Shown: positions 35,316 through 45,974 of the stretch, in pieces
How the letters are laid out: each line of letters starts with the position of its first letter
Numbering within the stretch: position 1 is the stretch's first letter
Notes under the pieces: model-generated
What the model saw: the letters and a program-made list of their open reading frames with translations, nothing else
The model's database searches: none
What the model was told of the DNA's origin: nothing
Assembly: GCF_005405365.1 (NCBI RefSeq)
Contig: NZ_BJDX01000012.1
Location: forward strand, 1-61,024
Reading direction: 5' to 3'
DNA from: Enterococcus xiangfangensis
GTDB taxonomy: Bacteria > Bacillota > Bacilli > Lactobacillales > Enterococcaceae
DNA: 61,024 nucleotides
Made by a program: the position numbers and the translations under genes

Positions 35316-36565
35316 GAAAACGTATGGTAGGCAGCGTGTGTGCCCGCAACATAGCCGGTACAAAAAGCAGTAGTAATATTATAACCGCCTGTATATCCAT
35401 TGACATCTAGTACTTCCCCGGCAAAGTAAAGTCCGGGGATTTTTTTGCTAGCCAATTCTTTCGGATTGACCTCTTTTAGTTCGACACCGCCACCAGTCAC
35501 AAATGACTTTTCCAAACCAAATGTTTTATTCGCAGTCAATGACCAGTTTTTACAGTAGGAAACAAAGGCATCTAATTGTTCTTTGGACGTTTGATTATAA
35601 GTTTGGTCGCTGATCCCAACTTTTGATAAGAAGTACAGCAACAATCGTTCTGGTAAGAAGCCAGTTAAAGCATTTTTTAATTGTTTAGTCGAAGTTGCTG
35701 AATAGTCAGTGATTTCTGTCAATAATTCACGATCGGTTTTATTCGGAAAACAATCTAACACTAAAGTTGCTGTTTTTTGAGTGCGCAACAATTGATTGAC
35801 AAAACTTGAACAGCGCAAAGCCGCTGGGCCGGAGATTCCAAAATGAGTAAAGAGCAAGTCCATTTCGTGACTAGCAATTGTTTTATTTTTTTCATCGACA
35901 ACAGTTAATTTAACATCTTGCAAAGAAAGACCCTGCAAAATTTTATCCGCAATAAAATCATCTGTTAAAAAAATCGGTGATTCTGTCGGATACAAAGGAG
36001 TGACATGATGTCCAAGGGATTTAGCAAAGCGATAGCCGTCGCCTTGTGATCCAGTCGAAGGATAAGTGATTCCGCCAGTTGTTATTATGACACTTTTTGC
36101 AGAATAATCGCCTTCTGCAGTTCGGACCCCTTGAATGACTGTGCCATCGGTAATAATTTTTTCAATCGGTTCTTTAAAGAAAAGGGTAACAGCTAATTTT
36201 TCCAGCTCCTCTTTTAATGTGTTCACGATCGTTGCCGATTTATCAGAAACTGGAAAGATACGTCCGTGATCTTCTTCTTTTAAAGCAACTCCTCGCTCAC
36301 TGAAAAAGCGCATAACATCTTGGTTGTCAAATTGTGAGAAGGTACTATATAAAAACCGACCATTGCCAGGAATGTGAGTGATCAAGTCATCAACTGGCCG
36401 ATTGTTTGTGACATTGCAGCGACCGCCGCCTGTCATGAGCAACTTTTTTCCTAACCGTTTATTTTTTTCAAATAAAGCGACCTTGGCACCATTCAGTGCT
36501 GCGGTAATCGCCGCCATCATTCCAGATGGTCCTCCACCAACCACGATTACATCAAATTTCTTCAT
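35312..36565 (-). CDS. HI0933/YhiN family flavoprotein
   Basis: This 417-residue FAD-binding protein has the N-terminal GGGPSGMMAAITAA loop (residues 10-23), the family motif KLLMTGGGRCNVTN, ITTGGITYPSTGSQGDGY and the C-terminal GEVLDVNGYTGGYNI. Physiological function is unclear; relatives are annotated NAD(P)/FAD-dependent oxidoreductase or aminoacetone-oxidase-like. AAGGAGAAAAT precedes the ATG. It is convergent with ybaK with a 4-base overlap. Confidence 0.88.
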   Translation of the reverse strand: MKKFDVIVVGGGPSGMMAAITAALNGAKVALFEKNKRLGKKLLMTGGGRCNVTNNRPVDDLITHIPGNGRFLYSTFSQFDNQDVMRFFSERGVALKEEDHGRIFPVSDKSATIVNTLKEELEKLAVTLFFKEPIEKIITDGTVIQGVRTAEGDYSAKSVIITTGGITYPSTGSQGDGYRFAKSLGHHVTPLYPTESPIFLTDDFIADKILQGLSLQDVKLTVVDEKNKTIASHEMDLLFTHFGISGPAALRCSSFVNQLLRTQKTATLVLDCFPNKTDRELLTEITDYSATSTKQLKNALTGFLPERLLLYFLSKVGISDQTYNQTSKEQLDAFVSYCKNWSLTANKTFGLEKSFVTGGGVELKEVNPKELASKKIPGLYFAGEVLDVNGYTGGYNITTAFCTGYVAGTHAAYHTFS

Positions 36566-36686
36566 TTTATTTTCTCCTTATCCACGAATTTACTTATAAG
36601 TCGGTCTAATCATACTGTAAATACGAACGATTGGCATTCAATTTGTAATGAAATACAAAAAAATTTTCACTTTTATTAGAAAATGA

Positions 36687-38066
<1,380 letters not shown>

Positions 38067-38151
38067 TTTTTTAAAAGGTTTAAACTTGAAAAAATATTAA
38101 AAGAAACGTAAAGTATAGATTGTATGAAGTGACTTTCAAGGAGGAAAAACA

Positions 38152-39498
38152 ATGGCACACATTCATTTCGATTATTCGAAAGTAGCACCGTTCGTGAGCG
38201 AACATGAAATGGACTACATCAAATCTGAAGTAGCATTAGCTCACAAATCATTACGCAAAGGGACTGGCGCAGGAAATGATTTTCTTGGCTGGATCGATCT
38301 TCCAGTAAACTACGACAAAGACGAATTTGCTCGTATCAAAAAAGCAGCCGAAAAAATTCAATCTGATTCTGAAGTATTAGTGGTAATCGGAATCGGTGGT
38401 TCATACCTTGGAGCCCGTGCAGCAATCGAATTTTTACATCAAAGTTTCTTTAATGTCTTGGATAAAGAAGACCGCAAAGCACCACAAGTATTCTTCGCAG
38501 GAAATTCAATCAGCTCAACATATATCGCTGATTTGATCGAAGTGATCGGTGACCGTGATTTTTCAGTTAACGTGATTTCTAAATCAGGAACGACAACTGA
38601 ACCAGCAATCGCCTTCCGTGTCTTCAAAGAACTATTGATCAAAAAATATGGTCAAGAAGAAGCAAACAAACGAATCTATGCAACAACAGATAAAGCTCGC
38701 GGAGCGGTAAAAGTCGAAGCAGATGCAGCAGGTTGGGAAACTTTTGTTATCCCTGATGATGTTGGCGGACGTTTCTCAGTTCTTACAGCAGTTGGTTTAT
38801 TGCCAATCGCAGCCAGCGGCGCAGACATCGATGCACTGATGAAAGGTGCAGCAGATGCCCGTGAAGCTTATTCAAGCGAGAACTTAGACGAAAACGAAGC
38901 GTATCAATACGCAGCACTTCGTAATATTTTATACCGTAAGGGTAAAGTAACTGAAATTTTAGTTAACTATGAACCAGGTATGCAATATTTTAACGAATGG
39001 TGGAAACAATTGTACGGCGAATCAGAAGGGAAAGACTTGAAAGGAATTTACCCATCAAGTGCCAACTTCTCAACTGACTTGCATTCATTTGGACAATATA
39101 TCCAAGAAGGCCGTCGCAATATTTTCGAAACAATCGTAAAAGTTGAGAAACCTCGTAAATCTGTTGCGATTCCTTCACAAGAATCTGACTTAGACGGTTT
39201 AGGTTACTTAGAAGGCAAAGATGTAGATTTCGTTAACTCTAAAGCCTACCAAGGAACATTATTAGCGCACACAGATGGTGGAGTGCCTAACTTTGTATTG
39301 AACATCCCAACAATGGATGCTTATACTTTGGGTTATGCAATGTACTTCTTTGAAATTGCTGTAGGTATTTCTGGTTACTTATTGGGCGTAAACCCATTCA
39401 ACCAACCAGGTGTAGAAGCTTACAAGAAAAATATGTTCGCTTTACTTGGAAAACCAGGATTCGAAGACTTAGCAAAAGAATTGAACGATCGTCTATAA
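38152..39498 (+). CDS. pgi: Glucose-6-phosphate isomerase
   Basis: This 448-residue glycolytic enzyme interconverts glucose 6-phosphate and fructose 6-phosphate. It has the sugar-phosphate loops [12 protein letters not shown] and [10 protein letters not shown], the catalytic region [12 protein letters not shown], and [10 protein letters not shown] near the end, in the short form usual in Firmicutes. CAAGGAGGAAA precedes the ATG. Codon use is strongly biased, as expected of a highly expressed gene. A terminator follows. Confidence 0.95.
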   Translation: MAHIHFDYSKVAPFVSEHEMDYIKSEVALAHKSLRKGTGAGNDFLGWIDLPVNYDKDEFARIKKAAEKIQSDSEVLVVIGIGGSYLGARAAIEFLHQSFFNVLDKEDRKAPQVFFAGNSISSTYIADLIEVIGDRDFSVNVISKSGTTTEPAIAFRVFKELLIKKYGQEEANKRIYATTDKARGAVKVEADAAGWETFVIPDDVGGRFSVLTAVGLLPIAASGADIDALMKGAADAREAYSSENLDENEAYQYAALRNILYRKGKVTEILVNYEPGMQYFNEWWKQLYGESEGKDLKGIYPSSANFSTDLHSFGQYIQEGRRNIFETIVKVEKPRKSVAIPSQESDLDGLGYLEGKDVDFVNSKAYQGTLLAHTDGGVPNFVLNIPTMDAYTLGYAMYFFEIAVGISGYLLGVNPFNQPGVEAYKKNMFALLGKPGFEDLAKELNDRL

Positions 39499-39537
39499 AA
39501 TAAAATGTAATTAATTAAGCACTTAAATGAAAGTGTG

Positions 39538-39576
39538 CCCCTAAATTAGACTAAAAATCTAACTTAGGGGTTTTTT
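39538..39576 (+). terminator. Terminator of pgi
   Basis: CCCCTAAATTAGA pairs with TCTAACTTAGGGG with one mismatch, followed by six T. Confidence 0.88.
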
Positions 39577-39599
39577 AGTAATTAAGAAGAGAACTACAA

Positions 39600-39764
39600 A
39601 TGGATGAACAGTCGAATAATAGTATCCCTGATGAACTAAAAGGATGAAATCGTGCTGGTTTTATTGGTTCTATTATTTTTTGTTATCCCCTTAGTCAGTT
39701 ATATGGCGTTTTTAGCGGCAATCATTTCATTTTTTTAAGTAGCTATAATTCATCTTTTGACTAA
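39600..39764 (+). pseudogene. Small membrane protein gene with internal TGA
   Basis: From ATG 39600 the frame reads MDEQSNNSIPDELKG, then TGA at 39645, then continues open as NRAGFIGSIIFCYPLSQLYG and VFSGNHFIFLSS to a natural stop at 39762. The pattern PxELKGWNWxxF is common at the start of small membrane proteins, so TGA probably replaces a Trp codon. A weak site AAGAAGAG lies upstream. In another frame GTG 39651, after AAAGGATG, gives a 27-residue very hydrophobic peptide. Neither product is proven. Confidence 0.4.
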
Positions 39765-40126
39765 ATATATAGTGATAAATCAATTTTTATACGCTGGATC
39801 AGAAAAGCTATAACTATTAAATAATTGTTTAATATAGTATAAAAAACTTTCAGTTTAAAATAGCTGAGAGTTTTTTTATCCCTTTTGTTTGCGCAACCTA
39901 ATAGACGTGTGCACGAATAAGAAATACTGTTTTATTGGTATAGGTAGAATATCTGTTAGTTGATTCAATTAATGATAAAAATATAATCAAAAGAGAATAA
40001 AAAAACCGAAAATGAATAAATATAAAATGAATAAAAGATTAAAAATAACCGTAGTTGTTTGCGTCGGTGTTTTCGAAATTTTCTAAAAACAATATATTAG
40101 TCCTTATTTATAGCTAAAAAAACAAA
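39765..40126. other. Non-coding AT-rich gap
   Basis: A hairpin (39846-39871, ACTTTCAG with CTGAGAGT, followed by seven T) may terminate transcription from the preceding remnant. Otherwise I see no ORF or RNA signature in this stretch. Confidence 0.4.
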
Positions 40127-40163
40127 TAAAAACGTTTTCAATTTGCAGTCATTATGTTATTAT
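40127..40163 (+). promoter_or_regulatory. cre-like site overlapping a promoter
   Basis: TAAAAACGTTTTCA (40127-40140) matches the CcpA cre consensus TGWNANCGNTNWCA at all but one fixed position. It overlaps a candidate -35 TTTTCA (40135-40140), which has a 17-base spacer to TATTAT (40158-40163). Binding would block the promoter of the DUF2187 gene. Confidence 0.5.
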
Positions 40164-40191
40164 AAAAACGTAGAAATAAAGGGGGATTATT

Positions 40192-40410
40192 ATGGAAACT
40201 ATTGAAATTGGTCTTGCTTATGAATGTCGAGCAATTGGAATAAAAAAAGAAGTTGTGGGGATCGTTGAACAACTTTACAACAATACGATTCTTATTAATG
40301 TACTCAACTGTAATCAAGCAGATCGTGCGACCGTCATCGAATTGCAGAATCGATTGTTAGTGAAGTATGAAGATGTTCTTTCGTGTATTGAAGTCGAATG
40401 TACCGCGTAA
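40192..40410 (+). CDS. DUF2187 (KOW-like) small protein
   Basis: This 72-residue beta-rich protein resembles the DUF2187 family of small KOW-like proteins: IGLAYECRAIGIKK, IVEQLYNNTILINVLN, and LVKYEDVLSCIE. The function is unknown. AAAGGGGGA precedes the ATG. It is a single gene with its own promoter and a possible CcpA site, which suggests carbon-source control. Confidence 0.7.
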   Translation: METIEIGLAYECRAIGIKKEVVGIVEQLYNNTILINVLNCNQADRATVIELQNRLLVKYEDVLSCIEVECTA

Positions 40411-40506
40411 TAAATAATGAAGGAAAAAATTCGCTTCTTTTAGTTTATAAAATGGAAAAAGGGAAACGTCCTTCCTAGAAATCATATATTGAATCTAACA
40501 AAAAAT

Positions 40507-40552
40507 AAAAGCCCAGCACCGATCTCTTTTAACGGATCGTTGCTGGGCTTTT
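40507..40552. terminator. Shared terminator
   Basis: AAAAGCCCAGCA pairs with TGCTGGGCTTTT, with an inner GATC/GATC pairing. It lies between convergent genes and just touches the stop codon of the GDPD gene. Confidence 0.88.
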
Positions 40553-42116
40553 AATCAAATTGTAAAATGCTGGCAGTCTGAGACCGTATATCATCTAAAT
40601 GACCTGAAAGGACAGTTAGATCATCAGATAATAAGCCGTTTACTCGTTGAAAGCGAAAAACTGCGGCTTGCTGTTTTGAGTTGATCGACCAAACGTAAAT
40701 TTTTTGTTTTTGCTGGCGCAAGTATTGGATCAAATCACCATTTGCTGTTTTTGCTTCGATATTGATGAAATCTAATGAGGTTTTTGGAGCGCCCAATAGA
40801 TCAAAAGGTAAGATATAGCCCACTGCCAATGTCGGAAAAATTTTTTTCATGTGATTGGCGGTATCTAGATCCATACTTTGTAATTGATGACCAGCTAGCT
40901 GTTCTTTTAAAGGAAGTAGTTGGTGAATAATCGTCGCTTTTGTTTTGGCAGTAACTTTTAATTCAATCAATAATGGCTGCTTCAATCGATTCGCAGTTGC
41001 TAAATAATCGGAAAATAGTGGAATTTTACTAACATAGCTATTTTCTTTTAAGGGGAGTCCTTTTAAGTCTTTCCAAGCTGTTTCATCAATTCGTAAATCT
41101 TTATTAGCAAGTGTTTTTAAATCTTCGTCGTGGATCACAACTAGCTGATGATCAGCTGTTTCTTGAACGTCTATTTCGATGAGATCAGGTTGCATTGTTT
41201 TATTTGTCTTTTTCAGCGCCTCAACTGAGTTTTGAACGCCATTGTGATTAGAAACGCCTCGATGAGAGATCGCCAAAGGAGTTACGGCACGCTGCCCCTG
41301 GGTGACCTGGGTATAGTGTAGGAAATAAAGGCTAAGGCAAGCGATGACTGTTAAGCCCAACCAAATTTTCGAGACGGGTGTTTGAGTGTCAGTATCGGCA
41401 GTAGCTGGATTCGTAGCTAAGTAAAGGAAAAAAAGTGTCCGCAGTATATTCTGGATCACGCGATGCAACAACAATAAAATCATCGCTGTATTTGAGTCGC
41501 TTAATAACTGAGTCGACCAGATAAAACTACTTTTAATCAATAAGCTGATGATAAAAAAAGCGAGAGGAATGAGTAAAAAGAAAACGAATTGCTTAATGAT
41601 CCCTTTTTTTGTGTTCATCCAACTAAAAAGCAGACTTGTTTTCAAACGGTATCCTTGTTTGAGATAGTGAGGCGTCAAAATAATACGATATAAGAGATAA
41701 AGAATGGCTAAATAGAACAAAATGATTACCGGCAAGATTTTCCAGCGATGTAAAAAAAAGAAAGAGAGCAGATCCGCTGGCAGTGGTTGCCACACTAGCA
41801 GCAATTGATAAAAGCGAAAGAAAAAGATAGGAGAAAGCAGCAACCAGAAAATGAAACTAACTATTGCTGCCTTCAACGAGAAATTTTGCAAAGCTTTTTC
41901 CTTTGCTTGCACTTGCGCGAAAAAAATACTGTAAAGAAGAATCAAGGCAAAAAACAACAACAAGTGAAAAGGCTGGTAAAGGTCAGCTAAAAAGCGTTGT
42001 CGCAAAAATAAAAGGAGTCCCTCCGTTAAAAACGGGAGACCAAAAGCAAGCAGAAAGAAATTATTTAGCGAAAAGGTGCTGAAAAAATGGGTGAGTGGTT
42101 GACGAATCGACTTCAT
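40551..42116 (-). CDS. Glycerophosphodiester phosphodiesterase with membrane domain
   Basis: This 521-residue protein has an N-terminal membrane domain of about seven segments (to about residue 270) and a C-terminal GDPD TIM barrel with ISHRGVSNHNG, LIEIDVQET, VVIHDEDL and LLIELK, the usual catalytic His/Glu/Asp set. It hydrolyses glycerophosphodiesters, perhaps from lipoteichoic acid or lipids. I start at 42116 because GGAGGAAC lies directly before; an upstream in-frame start lacks a site. The VTT gene ends 30 bases upstream, so they are likely one operon. Confidence 0.88.
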   Translation of the reverse strand: MKSIRQPLTHFFSTFSLNNFFLLAFGLPFLTEGLLLFLRQRFLADLYQPFHLLLFFALILLYSIFFAQVQAKEKALQNFSLKAAIVSFIFWLLLSPIFFFRFYQLLLVWQPLPADLLSFFFLHRWKILPVIILFYLAILYLLYRIILTPHYLKQGYRLKTSLLFSWMNTKKGIIKQFVFFLLIPLAFFIISLLIKSSFIWSTQLLSDSNTAMILLLLHRVIQNILRTLFFLYLATNPATADTDTQTPVSKIWLGLTVIACLSLYFLHYTQVTQGQRAVTPLAISHRGVSNHNGVQNSVEALKKTNKTMQPDLIEIDVQETADHQLVVIHDEDLKTLANKDLRIDETAWKDLKGLPLKENSYVSKIPLFSDYLATANRLKQPLLIELKVTAKTKATIIHQLLPLKEQLAGHQLQSMDLDTANHMKKIFPTLAVGYILPFDLLGAPKTSLDFINIEAKTANGDLIQYLRQQKQKIYVWSINSKQQAAVFRFQRVNGLLSDDLTVLSGHLDDIRSQTASILQFD

Positions 42117-42146
42117 AGTTCCTCCAATTAAAAAATCCACTAAAAA

Positions 42147-42746
42147 TTAGTGGATAAGTAAGTTAGATAACAAGCTGCCTCCTTGTAGTAAAGCCCAACT
42201 GTATAAAAAGATTGAAGCAGGTTTTGCTAACAAGATAATCGCGCTGTATTTTTTAAAAGAGATATTTGTCAGGCTAGCCATTAAACATAAGGCATCGTCT
42301 GGTGCGATAGGCAGGAAAATCGCCCAAGCGAATATTTTCTCAAAGCGAGATTGATCATCAAGGCAATGAATATACTTTTGATATACCTTATCACTTACAA
42401 GGTGCATAATCAAGGGTTTGCCAAAGTGTCTTCCCATCAAGAAAAGAATTAAAGAACCAATTACGATTCCAACATAATTATAGATAAATCCCCAATAGGG
42501 ACCAAAAATCAAAACACCAGCTGCAAGACTGATTCCGCCGGGGATGATTGGAATAACCACTTGAACGATTTGAATCAAAATAAAAATGAGTGGTCCGGCA
42601 ATCGGTGAATGCCCGATGAGTTGCCGCAATGAATTCATGTCATTAAATACCCCTAAGTGATAGAAATAAATCGTCGCACTGATCGTTAGGATGATTCCTG
42701 TCAACGAAATGATATTTAATAATCTTCTAGATTGAACAACACTCAT
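42147..42746 (-). CDS. VTT/DedA (TVP38/TMEM64) family membrane protein
   Basis: This 199-residue protein has about five membrane segments and the VTT core: VIPIIPGGISLAAGVLIFGPYW, then GSLILFLMGRHFGKP and FLPIAPDDALCLMASLTNI. The family is linked to lipid scrambling or carrier recycling. The start at 42746 follows AAAGGAGCTG; the longer frame lacks a site. It is upstream of, and probably co-transcribed with, the GDPD gene, which fits a shared role in envelope lipid metabolism. Confidence 0.85.
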   Translation of the reverse strand: MSVVQSRRLLNIISLTGIILTISATIYFYHLGVFNDMNSLRQLIGHSPIAGPLIFILIQIVQVVIPIIPGGISLAAGVLIFGPYWGFIYNYVGIVIGSLILFLMGRHFGKPLIMHLVSDKVYQKYIHCLDDQSRFEKIFAWAIFLPIAPDDALCLMASLTNISFKKYSAIILLAKPASIFLYSWALLQGGSLLSNLLIH

Positions 42747-42890
42747 TAGATTCAGCTCCTTTGTCTTTCTAAAATGAAGTATAGCGAATTCATTTGAAAA
42801 ATGCATAGGTCTAAGGTTGTAAATTTTGAATTTTGTGTGAAACTTTAAATTTTTTTAGAAATTAAATGACTGCGTTTACATAGTGGGGTC

Positions 42891-42915
42891 AAAAAAAACA
42901 GGAAGTATGTTCCTG
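42891..42915 (-). terminator. Terminator of the thrE-like operon
   Basis: On the minus strand CAGGAA and TTCCTG pair around a 5-base loop, followed by eight T, 13 bases after the stop codon. Confidence 0.75.
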
Positions 42916-42927
42916 CTTAGTGAGCCG

Positions 42928-43377
42928 CTATTTAATTTGGAAATTGGTGCGGGTTCGTTTTAAGGCCCGTTCAATTAAATTTGTGAACATAAAACCGATC
43001 GCGATCGCTCCAGAAGTGACTAACACCGTAACGACGGCTTCCATTGATTCAGTGAACTGTTGATTCATCATATGACGTACAGCCATATAGGCCGGGCCTC
43101 CAGGAACTAATGGAACTAGGCTAGGGACATTAAAAACAATCACTGGCATATGCCGGATCCGCGAAAAAAAGATACTGATCAGCCCAATCATTAAAGCACC
43201 TGAAAAATTAGAGATACCGATATTTTGATGGAAATAAGTATGCAAAATCCAAAAAGTCATCCAACCGGCAGCACCAGTGAAACCACAGGCTAAAAAGGCG
43301 CGTCTAGGAATATTTGTGATGACGCTAAAAGCAATCGTGCTAAACATGCTGAATAGAAAGTTGACAATAAAATTCAT
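42928..43377 (-). CDS. Threonine/serine exporter, small subunit (ThrE C-terminal type)
   Basis: This 149-residue protein with about four to five membrane segments corresponds to the DUF3815 half of ThrE, including VFNVPSLVPLVPGGPAYMAV. In Firmicutes ThrE is split into two proteins that together export threonine or serine. AAGGAGGTCAC precedes the ATG. It follows the large subunit by 73 bases. Confidence 0.85.
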   Translation of the reverse strand: MNFIVNFLFSMFSTIAFSVITNIPRRAFLACGFTGAAGWMTFWILHTYFHQNIGISNFSGALMIGLISIFFSRIRHMPVIVFNVPSLVPLVPGGPAYMAVRHMMNQQFTESMEAVVTVLVTSGAIAIGFMFTNLIERALKRTRTNFQIK

Positions 43378-43450
43378 GAGTGACCTCCTTAATTGCTATC
43401 AAGATTTTTTAATGGCAATTGATTGTTAGGGATTATACCGCGCGTATTGC

Positions 43451-44203
43451 TTAAAAAAAGTTAAAAGCAATAATGATCCCGCCGCCGATCGCACCTGCGA
43501 TGAATAAGGCTTCCGTTCCTCGAGCAACACCACTGATCAAATGCCCTGCCATGATATCGCGAAAGGCGTTAGTGATTGCTAATCCTGGAACCAAAGGCAT
43601 GATCGAACCGATGATCAGACTGTTCACATCTCTTGCAACTGAAAAAGATACTGCAAGCAGTGACAGATAGCCGATGATCAAAGCGGCGACAAAATCATTT
43701 AGAAAATTCATCCGTAATTTTCCGCCGAAAAAAGTGTGGACTGCAAAACCAATCATTCCAATAATAAATGTAGGAATGAAATCAAACCAAGTACCATTTA
43801 AGATGATCATTAATGTACTGCTGACGATCCCAGCGGCAATGATTTTCCATAAATAAGGAAAATCGGGTGTTGCTTGATCGACTTCTTCCAAGTAAAGATA
43901 AAAATCCGGCAATGACAATTCGCCATCCGCAAATTGACGAGAGCCCAGATTGACGGCAGTCACTTTCTCTAGATTGATCGCCTGTTGAGTAATCTGAACT
44001 ACTTGGCTATTTTGCTCAGAAGGAAAGCCGATAATCAAACCCGTGGCGGTCACATAAGTCTGGATATCGTCAAAACCAGCATTAAGAGCAATTCGTTTCA
44101 TCGTGTCTTCCACACGATAAACTTCTGAGCCAGACTCCATCATGATTTTTCCTGCTTTTAAACAGGTATTTAAAACAAGTTGTGTATAGTTTTGCTGTTC
44201 CAT
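43451..44203 (-). CDS. Threonine/serine exporter, large subunit (ThrE N-terminal type)
   Basis: This 250-residue protein has an N-terminal cytoplasmic domain (CLKAGKIMMESGSEVYRVED, the DUF1212 signature) and about five membrane segments, with SIMPLVPGLAITNAFRDIM repeating the proline-rich loop seen in the small subunit. The start at 44203 follows AAAGGTGG; a GTG further upstream lies inside that site. Export of threonine/serine or other small acids is inferred from family. The TetR gene is divergent. Confidence 0.87.
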   Translation of the reverse strand: MEQQNYTQLVLNTCLKAGKIMMESGSEVYRVEDTMKRIALNAGFDDIQTYVTATGLIIGFPSEQNSQVVQITQQAINLEKVTAVNLGSRQFADGELSLPDFYLYLEEVDQATPDFPYLWKIIAAGIVSSTLMIILNGTWFDFIPTFIIGMIGFAVHTFFGGKLRMNFLNDFVAALIIGYLSLLAVSFSVARDVNSLIIGSIMPLVPGLAITNAFRDIMAGHLISGVARGTEALFIAGAIGGGIIIAFNFF

Positions 44204-44595
44204 CAAGCTAACCACCTTTATCTATTTCATTACTATAGTAGAGAAAATAAATAAAATAGACAAGAAAAAGAATAAAGATTGTCACCAACTGTTAGAGAAA
44301 GTATAATAAAGTAACAGCAAAATTTGTTTTGAGAGATTTTATTTTCAGGATAAAGAAACAAAATCGGCTTCACATGCATAACGGTTTTTTTATTTTTAAA
44401 AAAAGTTGATTAAATCTTAATAAGATAATAAAACGGTTCCACTCCCTTTGTAAGAAAAAATATAAAAATAATTTTTTTTATTTTAAAAAAAATATGTAAT
44501 TTTAGATAACATGTTGGATAAGGGTTGCAAAACTAATCGGTTTTTGATTAAAATAAAATGACGAGAAAAATAATAACATTCTGGGAGGAATTAAA
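44204..44595. other. Regulatory gap between thrE-like and tetR genes
   Basis: This is very AT-rich, without ORFs. It contains one good promoter towards tetR: TTGCAA (44525-44530), an 18-base spacer and TAAAAT (44549-44554). Short direct repeats and A/T runs are present but no clear operator stands out. Confidence 0.5.
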
Positions 44596-45168
44596 ATGAG
44601 AAGAAAAGTTTATACTAAGGATCAGATTCTAAAAGCTGCCTATGAAGTTGTCGAAAGTGAAGGGTTCTCAGGATTTACAGCACGCAATATTGCCAAAAAA
44701 ATGGGAATCAGCACACAACCGATTTATTTAGAGTTTAAAAACATGAGTGATCTTAAAAATACCTTATTAGATGAAATTTGCAATCACTTATATTACGATA
44801 TTTTCCCAGAAGTTCGCACAGGTGATACGATCATTGATTTAGGTTTGAACTATGTTTATTTTGCAAAAGAACAAAGCAATCTTTACAACGCATTGTTTGC
44901 TCAAGAATACGGTGGCGGGAAAAAAATGCATGACTTTTCTTACGATTACTTCCATCAATTAATCGTCGAGCACCCTAAATACGGCCAACTGTCTGAAAAT
45001 CATATCAATGCTTTGCATGTCGGTACGTGGATCTGTGTTACCGGGATCGCAACGTTGATGTCTTCAGGAATCATTGAGCCTACTCAAGATGAGATCGTTC
45101 ATTTGATTAATCGTACAATCGACAATATTTTAGAAGAAGAAGATACTTCTGTTTTAGATACACTATAA
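44596..45168 (+). CDS. TetR/AcrR family regulator
   Basis: This 190-residue regulator has an N-terminal HTH (QILKAAYEVVESEGFSGF, then ARNIAKKMGISTQPIYLEF) and a helical ligand domain; the YLEFKNMSDLKN segment fits the TetR helix 4 region. CTGGGAGGAAT precedes the ATG. It could act on the divergent exporter genes. The tRNA-Ser gene follows after 41 bases with its own promoter. Confidence 0.83.
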   Translation: MRRKVYTKDQILKAAYEVVESEGFSGFTARNIAKKMGISTQPIYLEFKNMSDLKNTLLDEICNHLYYDIFPEVRTGDTIIDLGLNYVYFAKEQSNLYNALFAQEYGGGKKMHDFSYDYFHQLIVEHPKYGQLSENHINALHVGTWICVTGIATLMSSGIIEPTQDEIVHLINRTIDNILEEEDTSVLDTL

Positions 45169-45172
45169 AATC

Positions 45173-45200
45173 TTGACATTTGAAATAAAAAAGGTAAGAT
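45173..45200 (+). promoter_or_regulatory. Promoter of tRNA-Ser
   Basis: TTGACA, a 16-base spacer and TAAGAT end nine bases before the tRNA 5' end. Confidence 0.75.
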
Positions 45201-45209
45201 AAATAATGC

Positions 45210-45297
45210 GGAAGGTTGGCAGAGTGGTAATGCACCGGACTCGAAATCCGGCGAACCGGCTAATACCGGCGCGCAGGTTCAAATCCTGTACCTTCCT
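45210..45297 (+). tRNA. tRNA-Ser(CGA)
   Basis: This is a class II tRNA with acceptor stem GGAAGGT to ACCTTCC, anticodon loop CTCGAAA (anticodon CGA, reads UCG), a long variable arm GAACCGGCTAATACCGGCGC and T loop GTTCAAATC. CCA is not encoded. The base after the acceptor stem is T, although G is the usual serine discriminator; the window ends of the gene are set by stem pairing. Confidence 0.93.
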
Positions 45298-45314
45298 TAT
45301 TTATCAACCGTGTG

Positions 45315-45339
45315 ACGTGGTTTCGGCCACGTTTTTTTT
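45315..45339 (+). terminator. Terminator of tRNA-Ser
   Basis: ACGTGG and CCACGT pair around a 6-base loop, followed by eight T, 18 bases past the tRNA. Confidence 0.8.
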
Positions 45340-45552
45340 GTGCTTTTTCGTCTGTTTTATTTTTGACGTTCCCTGGACACAATACTAGAAAATCCATCAG
45401 CAACCTAGTCGTTTTTGTTCCCATACTATACAGATTTGATTTATTTATTTGCAGTTAAATAGTAAAAACAAGTGAAAAGGCCGTGCGTATTAGTAAGGCT
45501 TTATTTACGGTTCTGCTATACTAAAGGTAAGTTTTTAAAGGAGTGGATAGAG

Positions 45553-45777
45553 ATGGAAGAGACAGTCTTTTTTAATTTAGGAAATGCGATTGCTGCTAAA
45601 CGTGATCCTAAAGAATTGATCAAAGAAGCTCAGATTGTTAAGGGCAAACGTGATCCACAAGGTAAATTAGTAATTGTGGAAGATGACGGCGAGACACTTA
45701 TTTTATTTGATTTAGCAGATCAAGAGGAGTCTTCCAAAAATACCCAGCCATTTAAAATAAAAAAAATCATCGATTAA
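45553..45777 (+). CDS. Hypothetical small protein, 74 residues
   Basis: This soluble acidic/basic mixed protein begins MEETVFFNLGNAIAAKRDPK and carries VIVEDDGETLILFDLADQEE. I do not recognise the family. The start at 45553 follows AAGGAGTGG; the upstream extension of the frame has no site. It is a single gene with a strong terminator. Confidence 0.65.
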   Translation: MEETVFFNLGNAIAAKRDPKELIKEAQIVKGKRDPQGKLVIVEDDGETLILFDLADQEESSKNTQPFKIKKIID

Positions 45778-45817
45778 AAAGAAAGACCTTCTTGTGCAAA
45801 TAGAAGGTCTTTCTTTT
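45778..45817 (+). terminator. Terminator of the 74-residue gene
   Basis: AAAGAAAGACCTTCT pairs with AGAAGGTCTTTCTTT around a short loop. Confidence 0.88.
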
Positions 45818-45974
45818 TGACTAGTACAAAAAATTAGCGAAGAAGAATAAAAGACAGCCAATTATTTTTATGCTCCGCTTTTTTCAAAAACTGTGAGGGA
45901 ATTTCTGAGGCGTATTGTTCGACTCAGTAACACTTTTTTTATAAGCTAAGGAAAAAAGATTCGAGGGGAATCCA

